Positions 25,611 to 38,717 of a stretch of 64,000 nucleotides of DNA are shown in pieces (the stretch's first letter is position 1; each line of letters starts with the position of its first letter). The position numbers and the translations under genes were made by a program. The notes under the pieces are model-generated. The model saw nothing but the letters and a program-made list of their open reading frames with translations, was not told the DNA's origin and ran no database searches. Source of the DNA: Climacium dendroides (lineage: Eukaryota > Streptophyta > Bryopsida > Hypnales > Climaciaceae); NCBI GenBank assembly GCA_950106755.1, contig OX467087.1, forward strand, positions 23,192,047-23,256,046, read 5' to 3'.

Positions 25611-25902
25611 AGAGCACATGACTAGGCTCTAAAATCACTCACCTCCTCAAATGTAAACTATTTGTACATGTTGCTTTTTCATAGCCTTCAACAATGTATA
25701 AAAAATGTACATTTGAGGAAGTGGATGATTTTACAGCCCAATGTCATTTCAACTTCAAAATTTCATAACTAATTCCACAAAAGTCCAAAATATATGAAAT
25801 GACTTGGGTTAGTTGCCATGTCCGCTTGTCTTTCAAGGAATTAAAAAAAAAAAACATATTTCAAGAAGCTTAACCTCCCTAAAATTCAGTTTCAGCTCTT
25901 AA
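25611..25902. mobile_element. AGGTAGGAGGT-family MITE relic, inverted
   Basis: Its interior is the reverse complement of 24740-25000 (CACCTCCTCAAATGTA, ATAGCCTTCAACAATGTA, then a block ending in CAGTTTCAGCTCTTA). The terminal repeats are lost or unclear. It is non-coding. Confidence 0.5.
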
Positions 25903-26115
25903 ATGGACGATTCATGGACATACAGGTCTGACTTGCATGTTTCTATTGCTTCAATCCATGCAGACATGTTCCCCAAGTTGGCAGTCTTTGCTGGGAGCCT
26001 TCAAGACAGCATTTCCAATTATATTATGCTGTCTCCAGCTTTCTATTTACCAGCTGCTCAACTTTTTGCTCTGGTAAGCAAGTCTAGTCCAGGACACTTT
26101 CTGTGATACTAAATA

Positions 26116-26526
26116 AGGTAGGAGGCTCTATAAGCGACCTTTCAAGGGCTAATTCGCCTTTTTCACAGGTTTCCATGGACAAAAATGATTTTTGGCTCAT
26201 TTTCCAAAGAAAGAAAAATAGATGTGAAACACAACACAAGTAGTTTCGCATTTTTCCAAGCATTTTTGAATTACTTATGAATTTTCAAAGATTCAAGTCA
26301 TAGGCACCTATTTGTGACCATAGGTGTCCCAAAACCCATCTGCTTGTGACTTATAAAGAAATGTGCAAAAACCAAAGACAATGATTGGCTCCTGCAATTA
26401 AAAAAACAATATTTTTTGAATTCATCAATGGGCCAAAGAGGTCCATTCAAGGATCACCTTGCATCCATTCTACAACTACCTATAGGACGGTTTGAAGAAG
26501 AGGGTCGGATTTTGAGCCACCTACCT
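26116..26526. mobile_element. AGGTAG-end MITE, complete, inverted relative to copies A and B
   Basis: The 411 bp element begins AGGTAGGAGGCTC and ends GAGCCACCTACCT, with TA on both sides (26114-26115, 26527-26528). The interior is the reverse complement of 31584-31995, so it is an independent insertion of the same family. No coding. Confidence 0.8.
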
Positions 26527-27022
26527 TAGTATACACGTTGTGACTTTATTTTGGCCAGATGCCATCCATTCCATCTACAGCAATGATCCCAAAACTAGTT
26601 TATGGAATTTAGTGCAATATGCTATCTTCAAGACAAACAAGCACTAGCTTTGGCCACCTTGAAAGTGAGTAGTATTAAAAAAAAATAGAAAAGAAAGGAT
26701 TCTGCAAGTTGTGAAGGATTATTAGGAGTACTGTAACATAAAACTGACTAAACAAATGTTAATTTCAATGTGGAAGAAGTTGCAAATTGGCTATCAGATT
26801 TTGTTGTTTGTTGCAGTCTTGGCTAAAATCTAATATTTTCAAGGATTTTCTTCAATGTACGTTTGGTTACTACAAATTTTAAGTAGCAATGGAGCAAATT
26901 TTGGTCGGTTCTATGAACATTGATTTCTAGTCTTCAATGTTTTCATGTCGAGGACTGGTGTAGATGTCATCAAATGTCAAGTGCTGCCCACTTTCAAGCT
27001 CTTTTTCTTTCTTATACATGTA

Positions 27023-27178
27023 AGGTAACTTTGCCTATGACAAGCATAATGGGCGCCAGTCCATCACAGGCAAAATTATACTAATGGTGTACATTTGAGT
27101 TCTAAAATGTGTACCACTAGAATAATTTTGCCTATGATACACTCCCTCCCATTTTACTTGTCATAAGCAAAGTTACCT
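27023..27178. mobile_element. 156 bp palindromic MITE, ends AGGTAACTTTGC
   Basis: The inverted ends (AGGTAACTTTGCCTATGACA against AGGTAACTTTGCTTATGACA) are nearly perfect, with TA at 27021-27022 and 27179-27180. The centre (around CATTTGAG..AAAATGTG) also folds, so the element is a hairpin overall. A TA duplication points to a Stowaway-like element; the terminal AGGTA matches the other TA-flanked MITEs here. Confidence 0.85.
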
Positions 27179-27184
27179 TATATG

Positions 27185-28650
27185 CTCGGGGGGGGGGTCA
27201 CTTAGCCCCTAAAGGACCATTGTCCCTTCGAAGGACAAATTGAATTTCGGGCAGGTATCCATGGGTTGAAATTTTGTCATGATTTTTTGAAGCTAGAAAA
27301 ACTAATGAGCTTCATGGGAATATAATTTTTTTTCAATTGATGCCCAGGAACGAAAGTAATGCCCAAATAAGTTCAAAATAGGGGAGAGGAGGCATCAAAA
27401 TAAAATTCAAAAATTTGAATTCTTTTTTTCTAAATTTTTTTCTCATAGGTTATATTTTTGTTTGCATGGGAAGCTTTGATTCATTTCATTTGGACTTATT
27501 ATGAGAAAGTTATGGACAATCTTGTTTTTTGGGCAGTTAGAGCATCTTCCTAAAAAAATAACTTATAGATTTCATTTCTAAATGCAATTTTTACAATTTT
27601 TTTGAAGAAAAAATTTTACATGATTTTTTTTGCTTGCTAGAACAATCTCACCATTGGGATTAGTGCATTTTAATTCCATCTTAAAGATATTAAAATTTTT
27701 GATTTTCCTTTTTTCTCATACCTACTTCTACTCAACCATTTTTTTAAGCATGAAAATTAAGTTTTTTTTTAATTTTTATTTTTCTCTAGACTCTCATCTC
27801 AATTTCACACTAAGGATTTAAAGCTCAAAACTCTGTAGTGCAAAAAATTTAAGTTATAAAAGTTCAAAGTCAAATAATCCAATCCCACAAGGTGTTGAAG
27901 AAATTGTTTTTCTCACTTTAAATGCAAATATCTTTTAATCTATGTGGTCAAACTTTTTGAAATTTTTTCCACACATTTCCATACTAGTAAGGTATAAGAT
28001 CCTATAGTCGGATGTGCAGAAAAAATAATTTTCAATATTTTTTAATCTTTGCTACATAAATGACAATTTTGAGTGTTTTTCTTGGCAAAAGTAAGGCCTT
28101 GGTCCTTTAGGGGTTAGAGTGTCCATTAAAAACCACATGCAAACAAAAATTTGGACCCCCTATATACTTTTTGAGTTTTAAATAACATTAATTGAAAAAA
28201 ATATGAATAGATTTCTCTACTTTGAAAGTTTATGCTTTGAATTATTGATATTTTTATTTGTTAATAAAATTTGAAGTAAAAAGATACACTATAGAATTGA
28301 AAAATAACTTGCATATCTCTATATTATACAAGAAAAAATTGTCTAAAAAATGAACAAAAACTTCCTAAAAATAACTCTCTATTGAAAGCTCATTTTGAAT
28401 TAAATATTGATGCAATGGTCATCTAAATGTGTTTTCTAAAAATATTTGTGTTAAAAAAACATGTCATTTTAGTGCATTTTTAACCTCTTCTAGAAATCAT
28501 TCCATATTTTATTTGAATTTGAAAATTTGGGAGTAGAGTCCTATAGTCATTAGTAAACAATGCTCAAAAGTTGAAGTTAAAATTATAGTTTATTAGAACC
28601 CACTTTTTCGCATGTGGTTTGTTGTAGTACAACTAAGTGCACCCCCCGAG
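27185..28650. mobile_element. hAT-like non-autonomous element (CTCGGGGG...CCCCCGAG), carrying a nested element
   Basis: The inverted ends CTCGGGGG and CCCCCGAG are flanked by an exact 8 bp duplication, CTTATATG (27177-27184, 28651-28658), the length typical of hAT. Without the nested 909 bp element and its 4 bp duplication it is 553 bp, close to the 544 bp relative at 38174-38717, which it matches in inverted orientation. The left TSD overlaps the end of the 27023-27178 MITE, so this element inserted after that MITE. No transposase frame. Confidence 0.82.
27205..28113. mobile_element. Nested CCCCTAAAGGACCA element with TTAG duplication
   Basis: A perfect 14 bp inverted repeat (CCCCTAAAGGACCA) bounds 909 bp, flanked by TTAG at 27201-27204 and 28114-28117. 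It lies 20 bp inside the hAT-like element, whose shorter relative lacks it. Termini match the TTAA-flanked CCCCTAAA families elsewhere, so TTAG is taken as a variant target. A fragment of its right end occurs at 49790-49943. No coding frame is recognised. Confidence 0.78.
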
Positions 28651-28658
28651 CTTATATG

Positions 28659-29738
28659 TTGTGATGTTTGCATCTTATGAATGAATTTCATTGTGCGGCA
28701 AAAAAACACCTAGAATTGAGCCAGTGGAGAGTGTATCTAACACCTAACTAGTCCGCCTTTCAGGCAATAGAAATTACTATTTTTAAACTTTGTCCTATCA
28801 ACACTATCAACCATACATTGACACCACTATTTAACACTAAAATGTGACAACACAATGAAACAATTAATCATGAATCCATAAGCTCATTCAACACCCATAC
28901 AACTCAAAACCATATAATTTAAAGAAAACTAGCAAGTTTAACAATGAGGCAATGAAAATTGCAAGTAAAACAATTGCAAATACTAAGAACATTGTACCAT
29001 CAAGTTCTGTTGTGGACTACTTGTCACTAAACTGACCACCACCATCGCGTTTTGTGTCCAAATGAGGAGTGGTTAGACTTATTGGAAAGCTAAAAGATGC
29101 ACAACGCCACCAAATTTGAGCTCCAAATACTTCATTGTCTTTTCAATCTTGCCCTCTAAAGTTGTTGTTCCCATCTTCTATGTGGCAATAGACCTTTTTC
29201 TACTAAAATAATCACTATTGCCTTGCCTGTGCTCCAAATGAGGTATGGCTAGGCTTGTTCGAAAGCTAGCTAAAAAATGTACAACTCCACCAAATTTCAA
29301 CTCCAAACTCTTCACTGTCTTCCTAATCTTGTTCTCCAAAGTAGTTGCTCCCATACTAAACTACATTCCTACCTCTAACTTCAACACAACCTCCTTCAAG
29401 CCATGGACATGATTGTATCAAACCTACTCGGAAAATTCTCTAGGTTACTACTCATATCTAACTTATCTTCTCCTAAGTGCTCAAGAACCCCCTCTCCTCC
29501 TAGTGCTTGAAAGAGAAGAAGCAAATGAAAATAACCAAGTGCCCAAAGAGAAAACTGAGAAGGAAGCGGAGAGAGAGGGTTCATTATCCCTACTCTCCTC
29601 TATCTATCCCCCCCTTCATCTTCATTTCTTCAAGTCTTCATTTGCATTTCTTCAAGCCTTGAACTTTAATTCTTCAAGTCTTTTATGTTGTCTTACTTGC
29701 ATTCCCTACTGCTGGTTCACTTCTAATGTTAATAATGA
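28659..29738. other. Spacer with a 175 bp imperfect tandem duplication
   Basis: Two units at about 29043-29180 and 29218-29352 share blocks such as CCAAATGAGG, GGAAAGCT/CGAAAGCT, CACCAAATTT and a GTTGYTCCCAT end. 29400-29738 is CT- and GA-rich and may belong to the large repeat, whose left end is not visible in copy A. I find no gene; the 133 aa frame at 29413-29814 runs into copy B and has no family resemblance. Confidence 0.45.
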
Positions 29739-31583
29739 ATTTTTATATTTTGTTTTCAATTTCTTCACATTCACCCAATTACCTAATTTAATTAATTCTC
29801 AATTTTCTACTTAATGCCTTTTTGGTTTGAAATTCCTAGTTTTAACTTATGATTTCCTCTACATCTTTGCCTAATTGCATTTCATAACTTTCACACCATT
29901 GTTCTAATTTTCACATTACTACCTAATGAAAGACCCTTAAATTATAATCTATGCATTAAGTCTTCTTTCTAATCCTTTTTAACTCCTAATTTTCCTTAAA
30001 TTACAATATTTGCATTAATTCTAAATTAAGAGCCAATGCAAAATGCCCACTCATGATTGACCTAATGGAGAGGGAATCCATTGCTTATGCTTTGGAGATG
30101 GTTGCGAGCCTTAGGTGGATTATAGTATGAATGTTTAGGCAATAATATTCTTTAACCCGTACATGACCAAAGAGCCCCACTTTGGAATTTTTAAGAATTC
30201 AAAGAGGTTCTATTGACTTCATAATTTGGAAATTTTGCATCAATTATTTAGAATGGTTGCTTCTCATTATAATCTATATGTGGAGCATTGTTTCATGTCA
30301 TTCTGATAAATATTGCATAAGTTAGAGTTTTTAAAATTTATTTCAATGTCAAATTGGGTAGCAAAAAATATATTCTATGAGAATATTAATTTTTTTTATA
30401 TTTTATAAATTAATACCTACTTAGAAAAAATTGAACCATTGAATTTCAAATAATGAGGGAAAAATTAAGAAGAGTTTTATTTTGTGGGAAATATATATAT
30501 ATATATATAAAGTGCTCACCAAAACATTCTCACCATTGGAATTAACAATTCTCACATTCTTCCAAAAGGTATTAGCATATTATTTAGTTTTATCTTTCAT
30601 TTAGTAACACCTTCTATTTTGAAAGAATTTTTGGTTGAATTTTAAATAGATATATTCAACCTAGTTTGCAACTAATTACTAAAATTCACAAGTTATAGGA
30701 TATACTTGCTTTTTCCTAAAATTGTTGAAAGACTAAATTCATTAGGAAAAATTGCGAGTTCTACACCTCCACAATGCAATTATAGGAGAAAATAAAAATA
30801 AAAATTTATTTTTTAATTTTTAAAATTTTAATTTGATGTTTCACTATTGGTGACACATTAGTACCACGTCAGCACCATGTCAAATTGACTATTTTTAATA
30901 TTTTTATTTTAGAATATTTTTTAAATAATATTTTAAACCTTTTTCTATACTTGCACCACCAAGGTACCAATAACCAAAAGTTAGTGGCCCTTCACAAGGT
31001 TCAAATCTTTTGGAATGTTACCTTTTTAAAAGGATTAGAAAAGCCTACATTTTAAAGTTTAGGCACATTGAACTTGTAATTAGTGGAGATATTCACTCTA
31101 AAATTTTGGATTAATGTACTTGGATAAGTTAAGCAAAAAACTTATGATTGGTTTTGTTACAAAATCGATATTGATGAAGATTTTGACCTTGATTTGGGGC
31201 CAAGTATTTTGAAGTGGATTTGGGCCTCTAAACATGATGGTCCTTTAAGGATTAACATTCTTTTCAATGACTTCATGTTCAAAAGAAGGAATTGCACCCA
31301 AACCTCTTTGATATCATCTTCTTGAAAATCTCATTTTTGTTCTTTCTATTACGGAATAGACTTACTTGATTCATATCTTTTTCTCTTGCTATTACACTAC
31401 CACCCCCTAAAGGCCTAAAGTTATTTTTCAGTAAAAAACTACTCAAAACTTCCATTTTTGCTACATTCACCAATGAAAACAAAAAATATATTTTAAAAAA
31501 TCTAACCATAAGATCTTGTATTAGGTACCCACATGCTCAAAAAGGAGAGGTAAACAATTCTCTATAGAATACCTAAGCTTATA

Positions 31584-31995
31584 AGGTAGTATGGCCTTAA
31601 AGCACCCCTCTTCTTTAGACCGTCCTATAGGTAGCTATAGAATGAATGCTAGATGATCCTTGAATGGACTTCTCTGGTCTCTTAATGAATTCAAGAAAAA
31701 TTATTATTATCTTATTATAAGAGCCAATCATTGTCTTTGGTTTCTGCACATTTCTTTATAAGTCACAAGGGGACGGATTTTAGGACACCTATGGTCACAA
31801 CTAGGTGCCTATGACCTGAATCTTTGAAAATTCATAAGTAATTCAAAAATGCTTGGAAAAATACAAAACTACTTGTGTTGAGTTCTGCATCTATTTTTCT
31901 TTCTCTGAAAAGTGAGCTAAAAATCAATCTGTCCATGGAAACTTGTGAAAAAGGCGAATCAGTCCTTAAAAGGTCGCTCTAAGGCCATACTACCT
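31584..31995. mobile_element. AGGTAG-end MITE, copy B, uninterrupted
   Basis: The 412 bp element is bounded by inverted AGGTAGTATGGCC ends and TA (31582-31583, 31996-31997). It is the empty-site reference for the 738 bp insertion in copy A, with a single TTAA at 31966-31969. Confidence 0.82.
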
Positions 31996-32886
31996 TACCC
32001 ACAAAAAGTCCTCCCATTTGGGCTTGAAAACTGAGCCCTGCCATGCTTTTCACACACAGAAGACACAAGAAGTTACAAATCATGAAATACTGCTGTAAAA
32101 CAGGAAATCATATGAATCTCCACAATCAATGGCCAAGAAATAATTTCAGAGCTGATAATAAGGTAAGACGGCCCCTTGCGGTCAAAGGACCCATTGCAGT
32201 TGCCTAAGAAATGACCCATTGTGGGTTTTTTTGGATGTGGGTAACAATGCATGTCTTACATGACAGCAATGGAATGAACACTGATCTCATTAGGAACTTC
32301 TGAGTTTTCAGTGTGAAGTCCATTGTAAAAATTGACTCTTTTGGCCTTCTATAATAGAAAACATTTTGACTGCATTAGGCAGTGAGATGAGCATTACAGA
32401 TTCAAATTTGGTTGGTCTTAAGGTAGTCTACAGACTCTTTTGGGTTCAATGGTTTTGAAATTCCTAGCAAATTCATACTTTGTCAAAAAAATTTAATTTC
32501 AATTGCACTTGCTGTTTTTCACACTTGTAGTAATGTGGGAAAAAATTGAAAAATTTTAGCAACAAGATGATGCCAAACCCCTCATTCTGACCACAATGGG
32601 CTGGCTTTCTTTTCTTTTCTTCCTCTACGGTACTTCAAATATGCATCCATGACTTACCTGTTTAAACCTTAAATGTTGGCATGGACATTTGGTGTTGGAT
32701 GGATGACATGGAATCCTTAGTCTAGTAGGACAAAAGTGCAACTACTTATCCTTGGAATTTGGTTGTGAAAAGGGGAAGTCTTCTATACTAGTTTGACTTC
32801 CAATGAGTGTTTTTGCTATTTTTAAGTCAATGATTCACACGATAAAGAAAAGGGATGATTTTCAAAGTCATCCATTCATCCTTTAA

Positions 32887-33512
32887 CTCCTAAATGTCCA
32901 AGGCCTTTTATGAGCTTCTAAGAATTTGCTCTAAATTGATCAAAAAGCCAACATTTTGATAAGTTGTATCAATTTTTTTGGAATTGTATCCATACAAATT
33001 CAAACTAGACGTGTCAGAGATCACGTAGGAAAAGGAAACACAACAATATCACTTATGAATGGAAAGATTATAGTGTTAGATCATGAGGGTGTTAAAATTG
33101 CAAATGTGATTTGAAGTCTTTCAATCCTCTTTTCACATGTCAAGTCTAAAATGTTGATTACTAACAAAATATGAGGATAAAGGGCCTAACATGCATAATC
33201 CCAACAATTTATGGCTTCTCAAAATCAGTTCTACAATTTTTCTAATTGAATTTCTAATGTCAGTGATCTTTTTCTCCAAGATCTAGTGTATTTGAGGCTC
33301 ATTCCTAAAAGCCTTCAACATTATAGAAAGTCAAGATTGCAATGGAAACTCTTGCATAAAATCTTGAATAGAAAAATCATCATCAATCATTTCCAAAATT
33401 GAATATTCAAAAAGATTTTTTCAAAAACATAAACTACTAAAAATAGCAACTCAATTAAATTTTATTTAACTTCACAATATTGTTGACACCCAATGCCTTG
33501 AGCATTTAGGGG
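32887..33512. mobile_element. TTAA-flanked CYCCTAAATG MITE, copy B
   Basis: It is the paralogue of 3908-4510, 626 bp, between TTAA at 32883-32886 and 33513-33516. Internal indels against copy A include an extra stretch near 33165-33190 that the diverged copy at 42913 partly shares (ATGAGG motif). Confidence 0.68.
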
Positions 33513-34006
33513 TTAAGGGTCAACCCTAGAACAATGGCCTAATCGTCTTTTTTGGTCCTTTGGGAATCATTTGCTTAGAAAAACTAACTCAAGAGCATTC
33601 ATTGGAGGTCAAACTACTAAACAAGACCTTGAATTCCCATTATACACAAAATTCCAAAGATGAACACTTGTGCTTTTATCTCATGTAGAACAATTCTCTT
33701 CCATCCATGACTTACCTGTTTAAATGCAGTTGGGATACATGAACCCTTTCACTCTAGCAACATAAATAAGTAACATTCCAACCAACCAATCAATTTGTTT
33801 TCTTTTCTTCAAGGTCATCCTGCAGGCACCCAAGAATGTATGACAGTAAGAAAAAAGAATATCTATGTGAGTACGTTCATCTGCACAATTATTTGTTATT
33901 GGCAAATTTCATTCAAATAGGTTTGCATGAGGAAAGTGGCCCCTATTCCATGTATGTTGTTGTGCTAGCCAATATTTTTGCAGTATTGCATGTAGTGTTG
34001 TATTAA

Positions 34007-34569
34007 CTTCTAAAGTTTCAAGGCCTTTTTTCCATCAAAATCCTTCAAAACTATCATTTCTATTGCAAAGAGTAAAAAACTTTAAAAATTCTTTTCATTT
34101 TATACATCTAATTGTAAGATCTTGTACTACACTAGTATAAGAATGCGGGGAAAAAATTTCAGGATCTTTGACCTTTTAGATTGCAAGATATTTGCATTTA
34201 AAGTGATAAATTCAAGATTTTTTAAGAAGATGCTTAGATTGCTCAAAAACTAAGATTGTCCATAACTTTCTCATCACTAGTCTAAATGGAATGAATCAAA
34301 ACTTCAAATGTTGATAAAAATATAATCTAAATGAAAAAAATTCAATTTTTTGCAAATTTTTTTGGGTTGCCCTTTTAGTTGGTTTTTGGACTAATGGTGA
34401 CATAACTTTTGTTTCCATGCAGCGATTGAAATAAAAATTATATTCCCCGGAAAGCTAATCTAATTTCCTATCTTCAAAAAAAATTTAAAAAATTATGTCA
34501 AAAATTAAAATCACACAAGCCTACCCAAAATCCCAAGAGTCCCCTGTAGGGACTTTGGGACTTTAGAGG
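34007..34569. mobile_element. TTAA-flanked CYTCTAAAG element, copy B, compact form
   Basis: The 563 bp element is bounded by TTAA at 34003-34006 and 34570-34573, with left end CTTCTAAAGTTTCAAGGCC and right end GGGACTTTAGAGG. It shows the state without the roughly 2 kb of later material found in copy A (5001-7625). Confidence 0.5.
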
Positions 34570-35641
34570 TTAATAAAATATAGTGGTTATTATTTAATGA
34601 TATTACAATTGCAATATGTAAACAAAAGTCTTGTTATGAATACTTTTGTAGTATTGTATCAATATTATTAACCCTTAAACGTTGAGGCGGATGTTTTATA
34701 TCTAATGATTGACAGAGGATCTCTCTATGTAGGATAGAAGTGCAACTATTCATCCTTGAAATTTTGTAAGAAAAGGGGAGGTTTTCTACATTAGTTTGTC
34801 TTACAATAAGTGCTTGTACAATTTTTAAGTCAATGCTTTACACAGTCATAAAAATTGATGATTTCCAAACTCACCCTGTCATCCTTTAAGGGCTAAAGTT
34901 ATAGAACAACAAAGTACAAATTTCATCTTCTTACAACACTGCATTTTAATAACATTATACACATAACCATGGTATATTGCAGTAATGTATAAAATATTAT
35001 ATTGTTTGAATTCAATATTAATCATAATGCAATATACTATTAATATTACTAAAATAAAATTTGGATGAACTTCATTATGTAAGTGCATGAATATCTATAT
35101 GTGTTTCAATTCAATTGGATAGAAATAGACAAGATTGGATGAAATTATTGATTAGTAACAAAGTACATGAGTAGTTTAAGGTTTTATATTCTATTTTATT
35201 TTTATCTTTTAATTACCAATTCAGAAATGAGATAGTATAATGGGTTCTTTTTTCTATTCAATTCTCTTTTTAGAAAGAACAAAATGAAATTAAAAAATTT
35301 ATTGAAAAATATTGTCACTAAAAAACTAATTAACCCCTAAAGGATCAACCTTTTGTTTATGGCAATATGACATTTTTGGGCAGGTACATGTGAGCAAAGA
35401 TTTTATTTCTTTTCTTTGAAACTTTCACACAACAAGGAGTAGCTTTACAGCCCAACAATTTTCATAACTTTTGACTACATGCTTAAAAAGTTATTGTATG
35501 ATATGTAGTTTATTCCTCAACTTGTGTAACTTGAGCAAATTAAAAAAATAATTTTATGGTTCATTAGATTATATATATACATGAAATTTTTTTAATCATT
35601 CCATTTTGATTAATGAGGTGCAAGTTAGGAGGCACCGCATA

Positions 35642-36009
35642 AGGTAGAACTACCCATTACCATACAGATTTGATATTTAGGTACTTTGGAGAACCTATTT
35701 ATGACCTCTCGTATTTTTCAGATATTGAATTGTTTGAGAGAAGTGAATTGCAAAAAAAATAAAGACATTCTGACAAGAATTGAATTTTTTGTGATTTTTC
35801 AAAGCTGAAATGTAAAACTGTGAGTAGACCCTTGGTAAAGCATGACCAGACCATTGTTGAAGCGTGGGCTGATGTGTCCGCTCCCTAGTGCATTGCCATC
35901 ATGATCATGGATGAGTAAGATTGTGGTAATAAGATGGGCCAGTGACGGAAATGGGAGGAACCTGTAGGTGGGGGAATTGGGTAAATGGTGGTAATGGGTA
36001 GTTCTACCT
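35642..36009. mobile_element. 368 bp MITE, ends AGGTAGAACTACCC, B-specific
   Basis: The inverted ends AGGTAGAACTACCCATTACC are flanked by TA (35640-35641, 36010-36011). Copy A has one TA at the empty site (8729-8730), so insertion followed the A/B duplication and the 2 bp target is proven by the sequence. The interior is unlike the other AGGTA-ended MITEs. Non-coding. Confidence 0.88.
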
Positions 36010-38173
36010 TAATACCAACCACACATAACCAAATCCACTCAATTCAACTCCTCTTGTAGTACTCTTTTCGGCCCTCCCTTTTACAAGAGCGCATTCAATG
36101 GCACCCTTGTTCCCACTTCTGTTGAAGCTTTGCCTGCCATTACCAACTTCCAAGCCCCCTGAATTTTTCACACCTCTCTCACATCTAGTTTTAGTTTTTC
36201 GTTCAATCTGCCTTTAGTAAGTTCATGAAAGCTTCATTGTTGTGCATTTCAAGTTGCCTCTTGAAATTTTTTTGTCTTCAACTTGCTTGACATGGGTTTT
36301 TGTTTCTTAGGATGCAGAAGAATATGAGTTTTGTGCTTTGAGTCCTTAGTCACTGGAGTGCTCGTTTTAGAACACTATGCATTTTTTTAAATGTCCATTA
36401 GGTTTCTTCTTCCAATTGAGAATGATATTTTTTTCCACCTTCATTTGAGACTATCACTGAGAATTAGGGAATGCATATGTTTATCAATCTCATGGCTTTT
36501 GATTGATCTTGTGCATATATAGTTTTTAACTCTTGTTCTTCAGTTTGCCAGGACCTCCGCAGGTGCATGTGGTGCACTAGCTGCAAAGAAGCTTGATTTG
36601 GTCATCTTTATTGATATTCTACGGTGTATTCCTTATCATTGTCCAACTGTTGAAGTTGTCAAGCTGACTACAAATAGTTTTCGCAGTTCATGTTACAAGT
36701 ATGCAAAAGATTGTTGAAGTGCTTGCTTTATTTTTGTTGATGCTCGTTAATGCTATCGCAAAGGAAATATTCTCTTCTCCTAAAGACTACCGTAGTGCCT
36801 CTTCAATTTTGGCAGAAATTAATTGTTTTTTAAAAATATCGTAATTTCAAAATATTATTATGATAATTGTTGAAAATTTTGAAAATTGATAGTGCCCATC
36901 GCCGAAATCAATGGCCAGTTTTCAAGGATTAGGGATCTTGCCAAATTCAATAAGAATTAAATGACCAAGTTGATGTAAAAAAAATGTCTAATTTTTGTAC
37001 GTAAGTTCAATGTGAAGTTCATAGACTATTTACCATCAAAAAGATTTTCTAATAGACGCGTGAAGGAATTTTTTCAATGACATTTGATGAGAATGGGGGT
37101 TGGAGAGGTCGTTTTTATAATGAAATTCATTGTCCATCATGAACCCTCAAAGGATATGGGATAATGATGAAGATGAGAGATGACCGCTCATTGTCAAAAA
37201 GTAGTAATTGTATTCAAAGTAGAATTTAAACCTTGTTTGGGTATAGTAAAATAACATTTTTCAAAAAAAATTGAACTAATAAAAGTTGAGAAATAAATCT
37301 AAATTTCATCTTCAAAAATTTGTTTGTGATTATGAACCTCCAAAAAAAATGTATGAACAAAATTTACAAGGGATGTTTGAAAATGTTAAAGAAAATGTTC
37401 CTTCCAATTCATTCCTTGACATTTGTCCATAACTTTTGATTGGAGGCTCTAAATCTCAAAAGGATTTTTGGGGATAAAAGCTAGATTGATTTTCCACACT
37501 AACTTAGTTCAAATATTTTTTAAAGTTATTCTACATTGCCTAGTCGACTTCAAATACCAATCCATGTAGATTGAACCTACTAGTTACATTTTGAAGGATT
37601 AGAGTAGTGGTTACATTTGGAACGGGTTACAGGCCTAGAGGATGCAACTACATGCAAATGTTGTTTTTCTAATATGAAAATATAATTTTCATATCTCTTC
37701 AAATTCTTTTTATGATGAATGCATTTTACATGTATTGTATGTATTGCATGATACAATTTATTGAATTTCTAATAAGAGAATGAATGATGTAAGATAGTAG
37801 TAATAAAATTGAAAGTTTCAATTGTTGTAGTACTGCATTAGTATGGTTCTATAATTGTTACTTCATTGATTTTGTATCGTAGGTAGCTACAAATACGACA
37901 TTCTCACAAAAAATTTATCATATTATTATAGTACAATAAATAAATATTTTAAAAATTGCTTAATTATAAAATTAATGTACAACAATATAGTTCTTTATCT
38001 TAATAATAATCTTCATTGTTTTGTATAAAGTATTATTATTTTTCTAATCCTATTACAATACAATCTATGTATAATTTTAAAAATATATTATGATAAAATT
38101 ATTTAATAATATCAATATTATATTTTAGTAATATTAATATAATTTATTATTATAAATGTTGTATTGTTGAAAT

Positions 38174-38717
38174 CTCGGGGGTGCACTTAGTTCTACTACA
38201 ACAAGACATGTATGAACAAGTGGTTTCTAATAAACTATAATTTTAACTTCAAATTTTGAGCATTGTTTACTAATGACTAGGATTCTACTTCCAAAATTTC
38301 AAACTCAAATAAAATATGGAATGATTTCTAGAAGAGGTTAAAAATGCATTAAAATGGCATGTTTTTTTAACTCAAACATTTTTAGAGAACACATTTAGAT
38401 GACCATTGCATCAATATTTAACTCAAAATGAGCTTTCAATAGAGAGTTATTTTTAGGAATTTTTGTTCATTTTCTTATATAATATAGGGGTGTGAAAGTT
38501 ATTTTTCAGTTCTACAATGTATCTTTTTACTTAAAAAATTTGTAACTAATTATTATTAACAAATAAAAATATCAATAGTTCAAAACATAAACTTTCAAAG
38601 TAGAAAACTCTATTCATATTTTTTTATAAATTTTATTTAAAATTCAAAAAGTATATAGGGGGTCCAAAATTTTGTTCACATGCTAACATCAAAAAAAGGT
38701 GGAGTGCACCCCTTTGG
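38174..38717. mobile_element. hAT-like MITE, 544 bp, B-specific
   Basis: It is flanked by an exact 8 bp duplication, GTTGAAAT (38166-38173, 38718-38725); copy A has one such site near 10338. The left end CTCGGGGGTGCAC pairs with an imperfect right end. It matches the outer parts of 27185-28650 in inverted orientation. Non-coding. Confidence 0.85.

Larger units (their letters stand above)
23948..26113. other. Unassigned spacer holding two inverted MITE relics
   Basis: No gene is supportable; the 72 aa frame at 23969-24187 resembles no family I know. The stretch contains two relics of the AGGTAGGAGGT MITE family in opposite orientation (24707-25036 and 25611-25902). Between them is AT-rich sequence. 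Confidence 0.4.
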
